Source: Bacteroidota bacterium
Lineage (GTDB): Bacteria > Bacteroidota > Bacteroidia > Bacteroidales > Rikenellaceae
NCBI GenBank assembly: GCA_023443765.1
Contig: JAEZTA010000125.1
Span: forward strand, 1 to 12,000
Reading direction: 5' to 3'
Length of the DNA: 12,000 bases
How positions within the stretch are numbered: position 1 is the first letter of the stretch; each line of letters begins with the position of its first letter. The translations under genes and the position numbers were made by a program. The notes below the pieces were generated by a model. The model was not told the origin of the DNA, did not search any database, and saw nothing but the letters and a program-made list of their open reading frames with translations. This document shows, one piece after another, positions 1 to 8,388 of the stretch.

Positions 1-1049
1 GATGGATCGACGAGAAGGTCGGCGACCCGATCTACCGTTACGGCCGCCAGCAGGTGATCGCCCGCTACGACCCCACCGCCATCGAGGAGGACCTCGGCGA
101 CGACCACATCAAGGCCGGCGACTACGGTATCAGCAACCTCAAATACGTCGTTTCGCACATGGAGGAGTGGATCACCGACGAGGAAGATCCCGACCTCCTG
201 ATCCGCACGGAGCTGTATGAGGCCGCAGCCGGCCAGTTCGCGCGCTACGTGAACGCCGTGATGCTCAACGTGGGTGGTATCTACCTGACGGACGTGAACA
301 GCAACACGGCAGGCGGCCCGCAGGCCGTTCCGGTTCCGAAGGAACTCCAGCGCGCATCGCTGAAATGGGTGCTTGCACAGATGAAGGACTCGTCGTGGCT
401 CGAACAGCCCGCGCTGACCGAAAAACTGCCGCTGCACGTGGACCTCTCGTTCATCCTGCGGTTCAACTTCTGCCGTGCGTTCTTCGCCTACTACAAGAAC
501 GTGATGCTCTCGTCGCACATCGCCGACAACCCCTACACGCCGCAGGAGTATATGAACGACCTCTACAACATCGTCTTCGAAAGCACGATCAAGGGGCGTC
601 CGGTATCGGCTTCGGAGCGGTTGATCCAGCGCATGTTCGTCGACTCGGCCACCGATGTCGCATCCAGCGAGGCCAAGCGTATCAAACTGGGCGGCATCGT
701 GGAGGCTTACGCCCCCTCGGTGGACGAGATCGCACTGATGGGTCTCGACAAGAGCGGCGTCGTGGAGCGTTACCTCGGCCCGCTGCGTGAGGCGGAGGAG
801 TTGCAGGGCAAGGGATACATCGCTTCGCTGCTCTGGAACAACGAGGCCCTGACATCGGGCTACGGCTGGCAGTACAACGTCCAGCTGCGTTCGATCGACG
901 AGTCGCGCGCGCTGTTCGTCAACGTCAACGACCGCATCCTGAAGCTCCTGCGCAACCGCGTACAGAGCGCTACGGGCGAGACCAAGTCGCACTACCAAGC
1001 CCTGATCTTCACGATCGAGCGCGCCCTGTATCCGTCACAGAACAAGTAA
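1..1049 (+). CDS. Zinc-dependent metalloprotease (DUF4953/DUF5117 type), C-terminal part, 5' end outside window
   Basis: The reading frame is already open at the left edge (first full codon at 3), so only about 349 C-terminal residues are seen. The GTG at 54 lies inside the gene and is not its start. The visible part matches my memory of the C-terminal region of the large Bacteroidota zinc-dependent metalloproteases (DUF5117/DUF4953/DUF5118). Recognisable segments are the acidic stretch around EEDLGDDHIKAGDYGISNLKY, the helix with RYVNAVMLNVGGIYL, and the QGKGYIASLLWNNEALTSGY block near the end. The HExxH zinc site lies upstream in this family, so catalysis cannot be verified here. Family members are normally exported and act in the periplasm or at the surface. 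The gene is followed by a perfect hairpin and then susC 50 nt downstream in the same direction, so it probably shares the operon and would supply peptides to the transporter. Confidence is good for the family and lower for the substrate. Confidence 0.8.
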   Translation, partial: WIDEKVGDPIYRYGRQQVIARYDPTAIEEDLGDDHIKAGDYGISNLKYVVSHMEEWITDEEDPDLLIRTELYEAAAGQFARYVNAVMLNVGGIYLTDVNSNTAGGPQAVPVPKELQRASLKWVLAQMKDSSWLEQPALTEKLPLHVDLSFILRFNFCRAFFAYYKNVMLSSHIADNPYTPQEYMNDLYNIVFESTIKGRPVSASERLIQRMFVDSATDVASSEAKRIKLGGIVEAYAPSVDEIALMGLDKSGVVERYLGPLREAEELQGKGYIASLLWNNEALTSGYGWQYNVQLRSIDESRALFVNVNDRILKLLRNRVQSATGETKSHYQALIFTIERALYPSQNK

Positions 1050-1057
1050 AGCAAACG

Positions 1058-1083
1058 GCAGGCAGGCCGCCCGGCCTGCCTGC
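1058..1083. terminator. Perfect 11-bp GC hairpin between metalloprotease and susC
   Basis: Arms at 1058-1068 and 1073-1083 are exact reverse complements around a GCCC loop. No T-run follows on the plus strand (the next bases are TTAAAAA), so it is not a canonical intrinsic terminator. It could be a partial terminator, a processing site, or an mRNA-stabilising stem that sets different transcript levels for the protease and the transporter genes. The hairpin is seen directly; its role is inferred. Confidence 0.55.
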
Positions 1084-1099
1084 TTAAAAACCCAAACAC

Positions 1100-4000
1100 A
1101 TGCAAAGAATTCTACAACATTTCAGCCGTGCGCTCCGGCTGCTGCTGCTCGTGGGCTCGCTATGCAGTGCAGCGATTACGGCAAAAGCGCAGGGGGGGGG
1201 TGAACCGGTCAACCTGAACGCAACGCTCAACGTCACGCTGACGGAAAAACCCGTGACCGCGGTGCTGGACGAAATCACCAAAAAGACGGGGATCAAATTC
1301 GCCTATGACCCCGAAGATATCCGCCGGCTCCCGGCCATAAGCGGCGAATTCAAGAAAGCCACCGTCCAGGAGCTGCTCGACAAGTGCATTGCCGGGTCGA
1401 CATTCAAATACGCCATCGAAAACAACGTCGTGCTGGTCTACGACTCGACGGTCAAGATGCGCAAGTTCACCGTGAGCGGAACCGTGTTCGACACGAACAA
1501 GACGATACTACCCGGTGCATCGGTCATCCTGAAAGGCGGCGGCGGACAGGGCGTCTCGACCGACGAAAAAGGCCGCTTCACCTTCACCTTTTCGACCAAG
1601 ACCAGTCCTGCGGTCCTCGAAGTCGGCTTCCTGGGTATGGAGACCCAGCAGGTGATCATGACCGGATCGGCCAACGGACTGAAGGTCACCCTCAAAGAGG
1701 GCGGCACACGCATCGACGATGTGGTGGTCAACGGTATGTTTACCCGCAACAAGAACACCTACACAGGTTCGGTGACCTCGGTCAAGGGCGAAGACCTCGT
1801 GGCCATCTCGAACACCAACCTGATGTCGGCGCTGAGTGCCGTGACCCCGGGCATGGTGGTCGTACAGAACAACGCCCTCGGTTCGAACCCCAACGCCATT
1901 CCCGAAATCCTGATCCGCGGCTCGAACTCGATCGCCACCTCGGCCGAGCAGAAAGCCTACAACAACCCGCTCATCATCCTCGACGGTGCCGAGATCACCA
2001 TGGAGGAGTTGTACGACCTCGACATGTATGAAATCGAGCGTATCGACGTACTGAAAGACGCCCAGGCCTCGATCGTCTACGGCGACCGGGCAGCCAACGG
2101 CGTGATCGTCATCGAGCGCCAGCAGGTGACCGAAAGCAAACCCCGCCTGAGCTACAACTTCATCCCCGAACTGAGCATCCCTGACCTCAGTTCGATGAAC
2201 CTCTGCAACGCGGCGCAGAAACTGGAACTGGAGCGCCTGGCCGGATTGTACAACTCGGCGAACGGCTCGATGGACAAGGCCTATGCCTATAAACTGCAGA
2301 ACGTGCGCCGGGGCATCGACACCGACTGGATTTCGGCGCCGCTGCGCGTCCCGTTCGGCCAGACCCATTCGCTTGCACTGAGCGGACGCGCCCAGAAGAT
2401 CGACTACCGCACGTCGCTGCGTTTCAGCGACAAATACGGCGTCATGAAGGGCGACAACCGCCGCAACTACTCGATCAATTTCTCGATCGGCTACCATACG
2501 CGCGACAAACTCACGCTGCGCTACTCGGCCAACTACACGCTGACCGACGCCAAGGACTCGCCCTACGGCAATTTCAGCGCCTACACCAAGCTCAACCCCT
2601 ACGAGTCGCCCTACGACGAGTACGGAGAGCTGGTCAAGGCTTTCTATTTCAACCCCGAGGTGACCTCAACAACGAGTGAGGGCTATCAGGTCAACCCGCT
2701 CTACAACGCCACGCTGTCGAGTTTTAGCACCACGCGCAACCAGGCCCTGCGGAACACGCTCGACGCCAAATGGTACGTGACCAAGGATTTCTACATCTCC
2801 GGCCAGTTCAACGTCGACATCAAGAGCAGCCAGTCGGACAAATACACCTCGCCCGACGACGCTTCGTTCCTCGGCGAGGCTGATCCCGCCAAGCGGGGCA
2901 GCTACAGGCTGGGAACCGGCAAGGCGTTCAACTATGACGGCAAGATCGTCTTCAACTACAGCCGCAACCTCGGACAGGAAGGATCGGGATTCGTCGTCAA
3001 CGCCGGAAGCGACATTCAGCACACCAACGCCACAACCTCCTACGTCACGGCAATGGGATTCCTGAAAGACAACCTTTCGGACATCAAATACGCCCTGGGC
3101 TACGACCCTGCGCACCTCCCGGAGGGAACCGAGACGCTGCTGGCCAAGGTCGGATTCTTCGCCAGCGGCAACATCTACTTCCGCAACCGCTACTTCGCCG
3201 ACATTTCCTTCCGCACATCGGGTTCGTCGGCCTACGGCGAGGACAACCGCTTCACCCCGATGTGGTCGTTCGGTCTGGGATGGAACCTGCACAAGGAGAA
3301 GTTCCTCGAAAACGTCAAATGGATCGACGTACTGCGCCTCAAATGGTCGTGGGGATACAACGGCCAGACCACCGGCGACCCTTACCAGGCCATCACGACG
3401 TACAAATACGACAACAAAAACATCTACTACACAGGTGCGGGAACCGTGCCCATCCGCATGGGTAACCCCGAACTGAAGTGGCAGCGCGTGCTGAAGAACA
3501 ATTTCGGCATCAACCTCACGCTCTTCAAGGAGCGGTTGATCGTGAGTTTCGACTACTTCCGCAACACCACCAAGGACCAGCTGATGACCATTCCGCTCCC
3601 GGCCTCGACGGGCGCCGAGGACATCACCGTGAACTTCGGCGAGAACCAGAACTTCGGTTACGACTTCTCGGTGGCGGGCAAGATCATCCAGACCAAAAAC
3701 TGGGCCTGGACAACGGCGATCAACGGTTCGCACGTCAAGGACCGCATCAACCGGATCAGCAACACCCTCAAAGGGACCTCTTACCAGGTCGACGAGGACA
3801 GCCCGCTGCGCCTGCGCTTTCGCGAAGGCGGCTCGCAGTATGACATCTACGCCGTGCGCTCGGCAGGTATCGACCCGGCGACCGGACAGGAGATCTTCAT
3901 CAAGGAGAACGGCGAGGAGACCTTCAAGTACGACGCCAACGACGAAGTGGTCGTGGGCAACACCCAGCCCAAGTTGCAGGGTACGTGGCTCAACACACTG

Positions 4001-4423
4001 CGTTACAAGGGGTGGTCGGTGAACTTCGTGTTCAGTTACACGTTCGGCGGCGACACCTACAACAAGACCCTCTGGCAGAAGGTCGAGAACATCGACCCGC
4101 GTTACAACGTCGACGAACGCGCCTTCACGGAACGCTGGAAGAACCCGGGCGACCTCTCGCGCTACATGGCCATCCAGGAGAATAAAAAAGTAAGTTCCTA
4201 CAGCTCGGAACGCTTCGTGGAGCGGCTCAACGAGTTGTGGCTTTCGAGCGCGACGCTTACCTACGAATTCCAGTCGAAATTCCTCCAGCGGATCGGATTC
4301 AAGCGCTTGGCCGTCGGTGTCGGCGTCACGGACCTCGTCCGCTTCTCGACCGTCAAGTACGAGCGCGGTACGAGCTACCCCTACTGCCGCACGATCAACC
4401 TGACGCTCCGTCCCACGTTCTAA
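1100..4423 (+). CDS. SusC/RagA-family TonB-dependent outer-membrane transporter with STN domain
   Basis: The 1107-residue product, normal length for the family, imports substrate across the outer membrane using TonB energy, with SusD as lid. Residues 1-30 form a signal peptide (basic start, Leu-rich core, cleavage near AKA-Q). Residues about 45-112 form an STN (secretin/TonB N-terminal) domain, known for contacting a FecR-like anti-sigma factor. Residues about 122-198 form a carboxypeptidase-regulatory-like beta domain. The SusC signature DDVVVNG lies at 206-212, the plug at about 215-340 (including LIILDGAEIT and ERIDVLKDAQASIVYG), and the rest is the beta-barrel ending in a C-terminal Phe typical of barrel proteins. 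The ATG at 1100 is preceded by an A-rich leader and gives a good signal peptide. Codons 31-34 contain a run of nine G that could phase-vary the gene. The STN domain suggests control by an ECF sigma/anti-sigma pair outside the window. The cargo is unknown; a peptide is inferred from the neighbouring protease. Confidence 0.95.
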   Translation: MQRILQHFSRALRLLLLVGSLCSAAITAKAQGGGEPVNLNATLNVTLTEKPVTAVLDEITKKTGIKFAYDPEDIRRLPAISGEFKKATVQELLDKCIAGSTFKYAIENNVVLVYDSTVKMRKFTVSGTVFDTNKTILPGASVILKGGGGQGVSTDEKGRFTFTFSTKTSPAVLEVGFLGMETQQVIMTGSANGLKVTLKEGGTRIDDVVVNGMFTRNKNTYTGSVTSVKGEDLVAISNTNLMSALSAVTPGMVVVQNNALGSNPNAIPEILIRGSNSIATSAEQKAYNNPLIILDGAEITMEELYDLDMYEIERIDVLKDAQASIVYGDRAANGVIVIERQQVTESKPRLSYNFIPELSIPDLSSMNLCNAAQKLELERLAGLYNSANGSMDKAYAYKLQNVRRGIDTDWISAPLRVPFGQTHSLALSGRAQKIDYRTSLRFSDKYGVMKGDNRRNYSINFSIGYHTRDKLTLRYSANYTLTDAKDSPYGNFSAYTKLNPYESPYDEYGELVKAFYFNPEVTSTTSEGYQVNPLYNATLSSFSTTRNQALRNTLDAKWYVTKDFYISGQFNVDIKSSQSDKYTSPDDASFLGEADPAKRGSYRLGTGKAFNYDGKIVFNYSRNLGQEGSGFVVNAGSDIQHTNATTSYVTAMGFLKDNLSDIKYALGYDPAHLPEGTETLLAKVGFFASGNIYFRNRYFADISFRTSGSSAYGEDNRFTPMWSFGLGWNLHKEKFLENVKWIDVLRLKWSWGYNGQTTGDPYQAITTYKYDNKNIYYTGAGTVPIRMGNPELKWQRVLKNNFGINLTLFKERLIVSFDYFRNTTKDQLMTIPLPASTGAEDITVNFGENQNFGYDFSVAGKIIQTKNWAWTTAINGSHVKDRINRISNTLKGTSYQVDEDSPLRLRFREGGSQYDIYAVRSAGIDPATGQEIFIKENGEETFKYDANDEVVVGNTQPKLQGTWLNTLRYKGWSVNFVFSYTFGGDTYNKTLWQKVENIDPRYNVDERAFTERWKNPGDLSRYMAIQENKKVSSYSSERFVERLNELWLSSATLTYEFQSKFLQRIGFKRLAVGVGVTDLVRFSTVKYERGTSYPYCRTINLTLRPTF
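1192..1200 (+). repeat. G9 homopolymer in susC immediately after the signal peptide
   Basis: Nine consecutive G span the third base of the Gln31 codon through Gly32, Gly33 and part of Gly34. Only a nine-base run (or one differing by a multiple of three) keeps susC open. With ten G the codon straight after the tract becomes TGA; with eight the frame reaches TGA after GTG AAC CGG TCA ACC. Mononucleotide runs of this length are prone to slipped-strand mispairing. The length and frames are read directly; phase variation is inferred. Confidence 0.9.
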
Positions 4424-4435
4424 AACGCTGAAACC

Positions 4436-5884
4436 ATGACACGCATAAAAACATACGGATATATCTTACTGGCGCTGCTCCCGCTGCTGGGCGGCTGCGA
4501 GGGATACCTCAACGTCAACCCCAAATCGGAGGTGACCGACAAGAAGCTCTTTTCGACAGCCGAAGGCTGCGAAGACGCCATCTACGGCATCTACGCCGAG
4601 ATGGGCAACGAAGATAACAAGAACAGCCTGTTCAGTCTGATGCTCTCGTTCAAGTACCCCGAACTGATGATCGGCAACTTCACCGTGGAGCAAACCGACA
4701 ATGCGGCTTACCTCGTCCAGCGCCAATGGAAGGCGACAAACGCTGTCACCGTCGCTGAAAACATCTGGATCGCAGGTTACAAAACCATCGGCCATGTCAA
4801 CAAGGCTCTGATGCACATCCTGCCCAAATCGGACACCGAATACCGCTACATCAAGCTCTACAAGGGCGAACTGCTCGCACTGCGCGCATTCCTGCACTTC
4901 GAAATGGCACGCCTGTTCGCCGTATCGTTCGCCTCGGGGGACGCTGCAGCCAAGGCCAAAGCGATTCCCTACGTCACCAAGTACGGCATCGAAGTCACCC
5001 CTTATAGTTCGCTGGACAAGGTTTTCGAACAGATCATCAAGGACCTAACCGATGCGGAAGGGTATCTCGCCGATGACGAAAATCTGGTGACCGCGACGCG
5101 CACAAACGCCGCCGACGGTTTTTCGAGCAGCCGCATCACCCATTTCAACCTCTATGCCGTGCAGGCACTGCTGGCACGCGTCTACTGGACGATGGGCAAG
5201 CTCGACCTGGCGTCGGACTATGCTGAGAAGGTAATCGACAGCGGCAAATTCCCGCTGATGACGACCGCCGAAGCTTGGAACGCCGTCGAGGCCGGAACGC
5301 TCAACATGCAGGAAACCATCTGCGGACTCTACTCGCTGCCTTTCACCTACAATTTCTACAACAGCCACACGAAAGAAGGCGCCGGCATCGAGTTGTCAAG
5401 CGAATACCGCGACGTGTACTCCGCGGACGAAGCCGGCAGCGACAAGCGTTACAGTACGTGGTTCAACACCGCAACGGGACAATGTATCAAACACCTCAAC
5501 AAGATGTACGCCTCGGGCGAATCGAGCCCCACTTACAGCGGCAATTCGATTCCGGGCCTGAGCCTGATCCGGATTCCCGAGATGTATTACATCGTCGCCG
5601 AGGCCAACCTGACGACCGATCCGGGCAAGGCGATGAAATACCTCGACGCCGTAGTGACCTCGCGCGACCTGACCTCGTTCGAGGAACGCGAAGGCAAAAT
5701 CACCGCCGACAACATCTTCAACGAGCGCCGCAAGGAGTTCTATGCCGACGGAGAGGATTTCTTCAACATGAAACGCCTGCAGAAGGACATTGAACTCCCC
5801 GGCATCGGCTCGTTCTTAGGAACCGACGACGCAACCTACACGATTCCCATTCCGCAAAGCGTGGAAGACAATTACAGAAATTAA
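4436..5884 (+). CDS. SusD/RagB-family substrate-binding outer-membrane lipoprotein
   Basis: The 482-residue lipoprotein starts 12 nt after susC and is its expected surface partner, binding substrate and closing the SusC barrel. The signal peptide ends in the lipobox LLGGC, with Cys21 as the lipidated residue, followed by the LNVNPKSEVTDKKLF stretch typical of mature SusD N-termini. TPR-like helices are visible at about 144-162 (ALRAFLHFEMARLF), 236-268 (YAVQALLARVYWTMGKLDLA) and 376-390 (IRIPEMYYIVAEA). The C-terminal RagB/SusD signature is present (INFNERRKEF-type: NIFNERRKEFYADGEDFFNMKRL region, residues about 427-448) and the protein ends with the usual IPIPQSVEDN tail. Length is slightly short but within the family range and nothing appears broken. 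Each SusD matches its own SusC, so the cargo cannot be read from sequence; the neighbours suggest peptides. Confidence 0.94.
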   Translation: MTRIKTYGYILLALLPLLGGCEGYLNVNPKSEVTDKKLFSTAEGCEDAIYGIYAEMGNEDNKNSLFSLMLSFKYPELMIGNFTVEQTDNAAYLVQRQWKATNAVTVAENIWIAGYKTIGHVNKALMHILPKSDTEYRYIKLYKGELLALRAFLHFEMARLFAVSFASGDAAAKAKAIPYVTKYGIEVTPYSSLDKVFEQIIKDLTDAEGYLADDENLVTATRTNAADGFSSSRITHFNLYAVQALLARVYWTMGKLDLASDYAEKVIDSGKFPLMTTAEAWNAVEAGTLNMQETICGLYSLPFTYNFYNSHTKEGAGIELSSEYRDVYSADEAGSDKRYSTWFNTATGQCIKHLNKMYASGESSPTYSGNSIPGLSLIRIPEMYYIVAEANLTTDPGKAMKYLDAVVTSRDLTSFEEREGKITADNIFNERRKEFYADGEDFFNMKRLQKDIELPGIGSFLGTDDATYTIPIPQSVEDNYRN

Positions 5885-5892
5885 ACAGCCCT

Positions 5893-6804
5893 ATGAAACG
5901 CAACAGATTATTCAGCTTCATCCTGCTGGCCGGCATCGCTGCCGGATTCGTATCGTGCGGCGACACCTGGCTCAAATACGATACTTCACGGAAAGGCAAA
6001 CTCTATTTCTCGACCGGCAAAGGCGCTGACCTCGACAAATACCTCTCGACCGACGTATCGTTCGCCCTGCTCGACGAATCCATCAAGGAGCTTCCAGCCA
6101 ATGTTACCGTGTCCCTCATGGGTACGGTAGCCGACTACGACCGTACGTTCGCCGTAAAGGCCATTCACGACACCACATCGTATTTCACTTCGGGAGGCGT
6201 ACCCCGCGAACTGGTAGACGCCACGGAAGGGGAGGATTACACGCTGGGGCAACTCTTCATTCCGGCAGGCGCCGTGGAGGGAGAGATTGCGGTGACGGTG
6301 AAACGCACTGAGAAAATCCTGACAAAAACCGCATCGCTGGTGCTTCAGATCGCGGAAAACGACCTGTTCGAAGGCGTACCCCGCAACGTCCACCGCATCC
6401 TGATCTCGGACGGCGAACCCGCCTGCCCGATCTGGTGGCGTTACGACGCCAACAACGAGTGGTACATGTACCTCGGCATGTTCACGCCCGGGAAATACCG
6501 CAAACTGCTGGAGTTCTACCACGGCATCGGCGACACCAACCCTTCGCTTTACAAGAAAATGGTCGAGCAGTACGGCGAAAACATTGACAACAAGACATAC
6601 GTCACCACCTCCGGGACACTTGCCGAAATGACCATGGGCTTTATGGTCCGCAGCAACAACCCCCAGAAACTGGCATGGGTGCGTTACGTGCTTTGCCCCA
6701 TGTTCGACTACTATTCGACCAACTACCCCGATGCAGAGGTCTACACCGACAAAGCGGTGAACGTGACCACGAAAGGGTGGCGTAACCCGGACAATAACTA
6801 TTAA
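5893..6804 (+). CDS. DUF4843 domain-containing lipoprotein
   Basis: This 303-residue product begins 8 nt after the SusD-like gene and is translated in the same operon. A hydrophobic signal sequence (residues 4-20) ends in FVSC, with Cys22 the likely lipid anchor, so it should sit in the outer membrane. The middle resembles my recollection of DUF4843: paired beta-strands with GEDYTLGQLFIPAGAVEGEIAVTVKRT at about 113-138, LVLQIAENDLFEGV at 149-162, and an ILISDGEP strand near 169-176. The C-terminal part (about 178-285) is rich in aromatic residues, including WWRYDANNEWYMYLGMFTPGKY. Members of this family recur beside SusCD pairs that lack obvious glycan enzymes, and probably act as extra surface-exposed binding subunits. 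The biochemical role is unknown. The family call is fairly secure; the function is inference from context. Confidence 0.82.
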   Translation: MKRNRLFSFILLAGIAAGFVSCGDTWLKYDTSRKGKLYFSTGKGADLDKYLSTDVSFALLDESIKELPANVTVSLMGTVADYDRTFAVKAIHDTTSYFTSGGVPRELVDATEGEDYTLGQLFIPAGAVEGEIAVTVKRTEKILTKTASLVLQIAENDLFEGVPRNVHRILISDGEPACPIWWRYDANNEWYMYLGMFTPGKYRKLLEFYHGIGDTNPSLYKKMVEQYGENIDNKTYVTTSGTLAEMTMGFMVRSNNPQKLAWVRYVLCPMFDYYSTNYPDAEVYTDKAVNVTTKGWRNPDNNY

Positions 6805-6815
6805 CCGCGAGCAAC

Positions 6816-8291
6816 ATGAAACAGCTACTGAAATACCTGCTGCCGCTCTGCTGCGGCATCGCGTTGGCCTCCTGCTACGGACTGGACAAGGAGGACTACC
6901 GCGAACTGGCTCCGGTGACGGTGACCGGACTGGACCAGACGATCTACACCAAGGCGACCGAAAAGCTCCACCTCGATAAAATCCGCATCGAGAGCGCAAA
7001 CGGCGAGACGGTCAACTGCGAGTGGGCCTACGGCAAACCCAAGGATGCCTTCCCGGGCATGGCCGACACGACGTTCATCTCCAATTCGCCGACGCTCGAC
7101 TACGTATTCAACAACGCCGGCAGTTACGTCCTGCGCCTGAAGGTGGACAATGGCGAGAGCATCGATTTCCACTATTACAACCTCCGCGTACAGGCCGGAT
7201 TCGACGAGGGGTACCTGATTCTCTGCAACGACGAAGACAATCAGGGCTCGCTGGCTTTTGTCAAACTGCGTTCGCCCCAGGAGGAGGCCGAAGGCGCCCA
7301 GGAGGTCTGGGACAACCTGCTGACGATCAACCCCCAGTATGACTTCCGCAACCTGCGCGACGTTTACGTCTTCTCGTCGACCAGCGAATCGGGCATCCTC
7401 ATCACTTCCGGCGACGAGAAAGGTTCTATTTACCACTTCGACCCCGTAACGCTGGAGGTGACCTTCCACACCAAAGCCATGGAGGAGTATAACACCCGTA
7501 CGGGCCGCATCCTGGGCGAAAAAACCACGCGCGGCCACTTCGCCTACACGATCGGCGACGACGGCAAAGCCTACCGCTACGAGTTCTCGGCCGCCCTGCT
7601 GGCCGTACGCCAGACGCCGTTCCCGGTGAAATACGGCTACCAAAGCTACTTCGCAAACTCAAGCGGCGGTTCGCGCGAGTTGCTGCTGTTCAGCGAGAGC
7701 GGCGTGGTCGGCTTCCCGAACTCGAACATCAAGGGATTCGCCATTCCCGAGGGATATGAGGCCGTCAATGCAGCAGGCACACGTGTCGGTGTGGAGGCTT
7801 ACTACGCCATAGCCCGTTCGACCGAAGGCACGCCGCGGAAAATCCGGGTCATCAAATCGAACTCGGGCTTTTCGCAGCAAACCACCATCATCGAGTACAA
7901 CGAGACCCGTCCGGCACTGATCGACTGCAACTCGACGATGATCCCGACGAAGCTCAACGACAACATTTACTACAACTACGACAACAAGGTCTACCACTGG
8001 GCGATGACCAGCGTCAGCCCCACGCTTCCGAGCGAAGGCGACAAGGCGGACATCACGCTTCCCGCGGGCGAACAGCTCATGGCCATCTGCAGCAATGCCA
8101 AACCCTCGACCTCGGCAACGACGATCGACGACGACACGCTGCTGATCGCCACCTACAACCCGACGGCGAAGGACCGCAAGCCCGGCAGCCTCTACGTTTA
8201 CAGCCTGAAGACGATGAAGGCCGTAAAAGAGTATGTCGGCATCTGCGAGAAACCCGTAGCTGTGACGTACAAATTCCCGACATCGAACTAA
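6816..8291 (+). CDS. PKD-like lipoprotein with probable C-terminal beta-propeller
   Basis: This 491-residue product starts 11 nt after the DUF4843 gene and ends the operon. The signal peptide ends in LASC (Cys20), a lipobox. Residues about 33-126 look like a PKD/Ig-type beta sandwich, with the characteristic YVFNNAGSYVLRLKV strand pair at 96-110. The rest contains about seven short segments of similar style: 143-149 GSLAFVK, 203-208 GSIYHF, 250-256 GKAYRYE, 289-300 LLLFSESGVVGF, 340-346 PRKIRVI, 389-396 DNKVYHWA and 457-465 GSLYVYSLK. Such spaced hydrophobic strands after a Gly or Asp turn suggest a seven-bladed propeller. Proteins annotated as PKD-like family lipoproteins are common beside SusCD and DUF4843 genes in Bacteroidota. 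Their role is not established; surface binding or presentation of protein or peptide cargo to SusCD is the likely function. A terminator follows 25 nt after the stop. Confidence 0.8.
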   Translation: MKQLLKYLLPLCCGIALASCYGLDKEDYRELAPVTVTGLDQTIYTKATEKLHLDKIRIESANGETVNCEWAYGKPKDAFPGMADTTFISNSPTLDYVFNNAGSYVLRLKVDNGESIDFHYYNLRVQAGFDEGYLILCNDEDNQGSLAFVKLRSPQEEAEGAQEVWDNLLTINPQYDFRNLRDVYVFSSTSESGILITSGDEKGSIYHFDPVTLEVTFHTKAMEEYNTRTGRILGEKTTRGHFAYTIGDDGKAYRYEFSAALLAVRQTPFPVKYGYQSYFANSSGGSRELLLFSESGVVGFPNSNIKGFAIPEGYEAVNAAGTRVGVEAYYAIARSTEGTPRKIRVIKSNSGFSQQTTIIEYNETRPALIDCNSTMIPTKLNDNIYYNYDNKVYHWAMTSVSPTLPSEGDKADITLPAGEQLMAICSNAKPSTSATTIDDDTLLIATYNPTAKDRKPGSLYVYSLKTMKAVKEYVGICEKPVAVTYKFPTSN

Positions 8292-8316
8292 CGCCGCGTC
8301 GGGCGACCCGTTCCGT

Positions 8317-8353
8317 ATCCGGCCTTCCCCCAGGGGAGGGCCGGATCGTTTTT
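8317..8353 (+). terminator. Intrinsic terminator ending the SusCD operon
   Basis: Inverted repeat ATCCGGCC (8317-8324) with GGCCGGAT (8339-8346), extended inward by TTCCCC against GGGGAG with one T-G wobble, followed by CG and TTTTT at 8349-8353. It lies 25 nt past the stop of the PKD-like gene. Confidence 0.85.
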
Positions 8354-8388
8354 CAGCGAACCCCCAGGCGGCATAGCCCCGGTTTTGC

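Noticed and set aside
2666..3733. 355-codon antisense ORF opposite susC
   Set aside because: It is Val/Arg/Glu-rich with no domain and lies opposite a well-supported transporter. Strong G/C bias at third codon positions opens such antisense frames.
5986..6999. 337-codon antisense ORF spanning the DUF4843 gene and the start of the PKD-like gene
   Set aside because: It covers two confident sense genes and both their lipobox starts. The composition is typical of shadow translation, and no promoter or leader was found.
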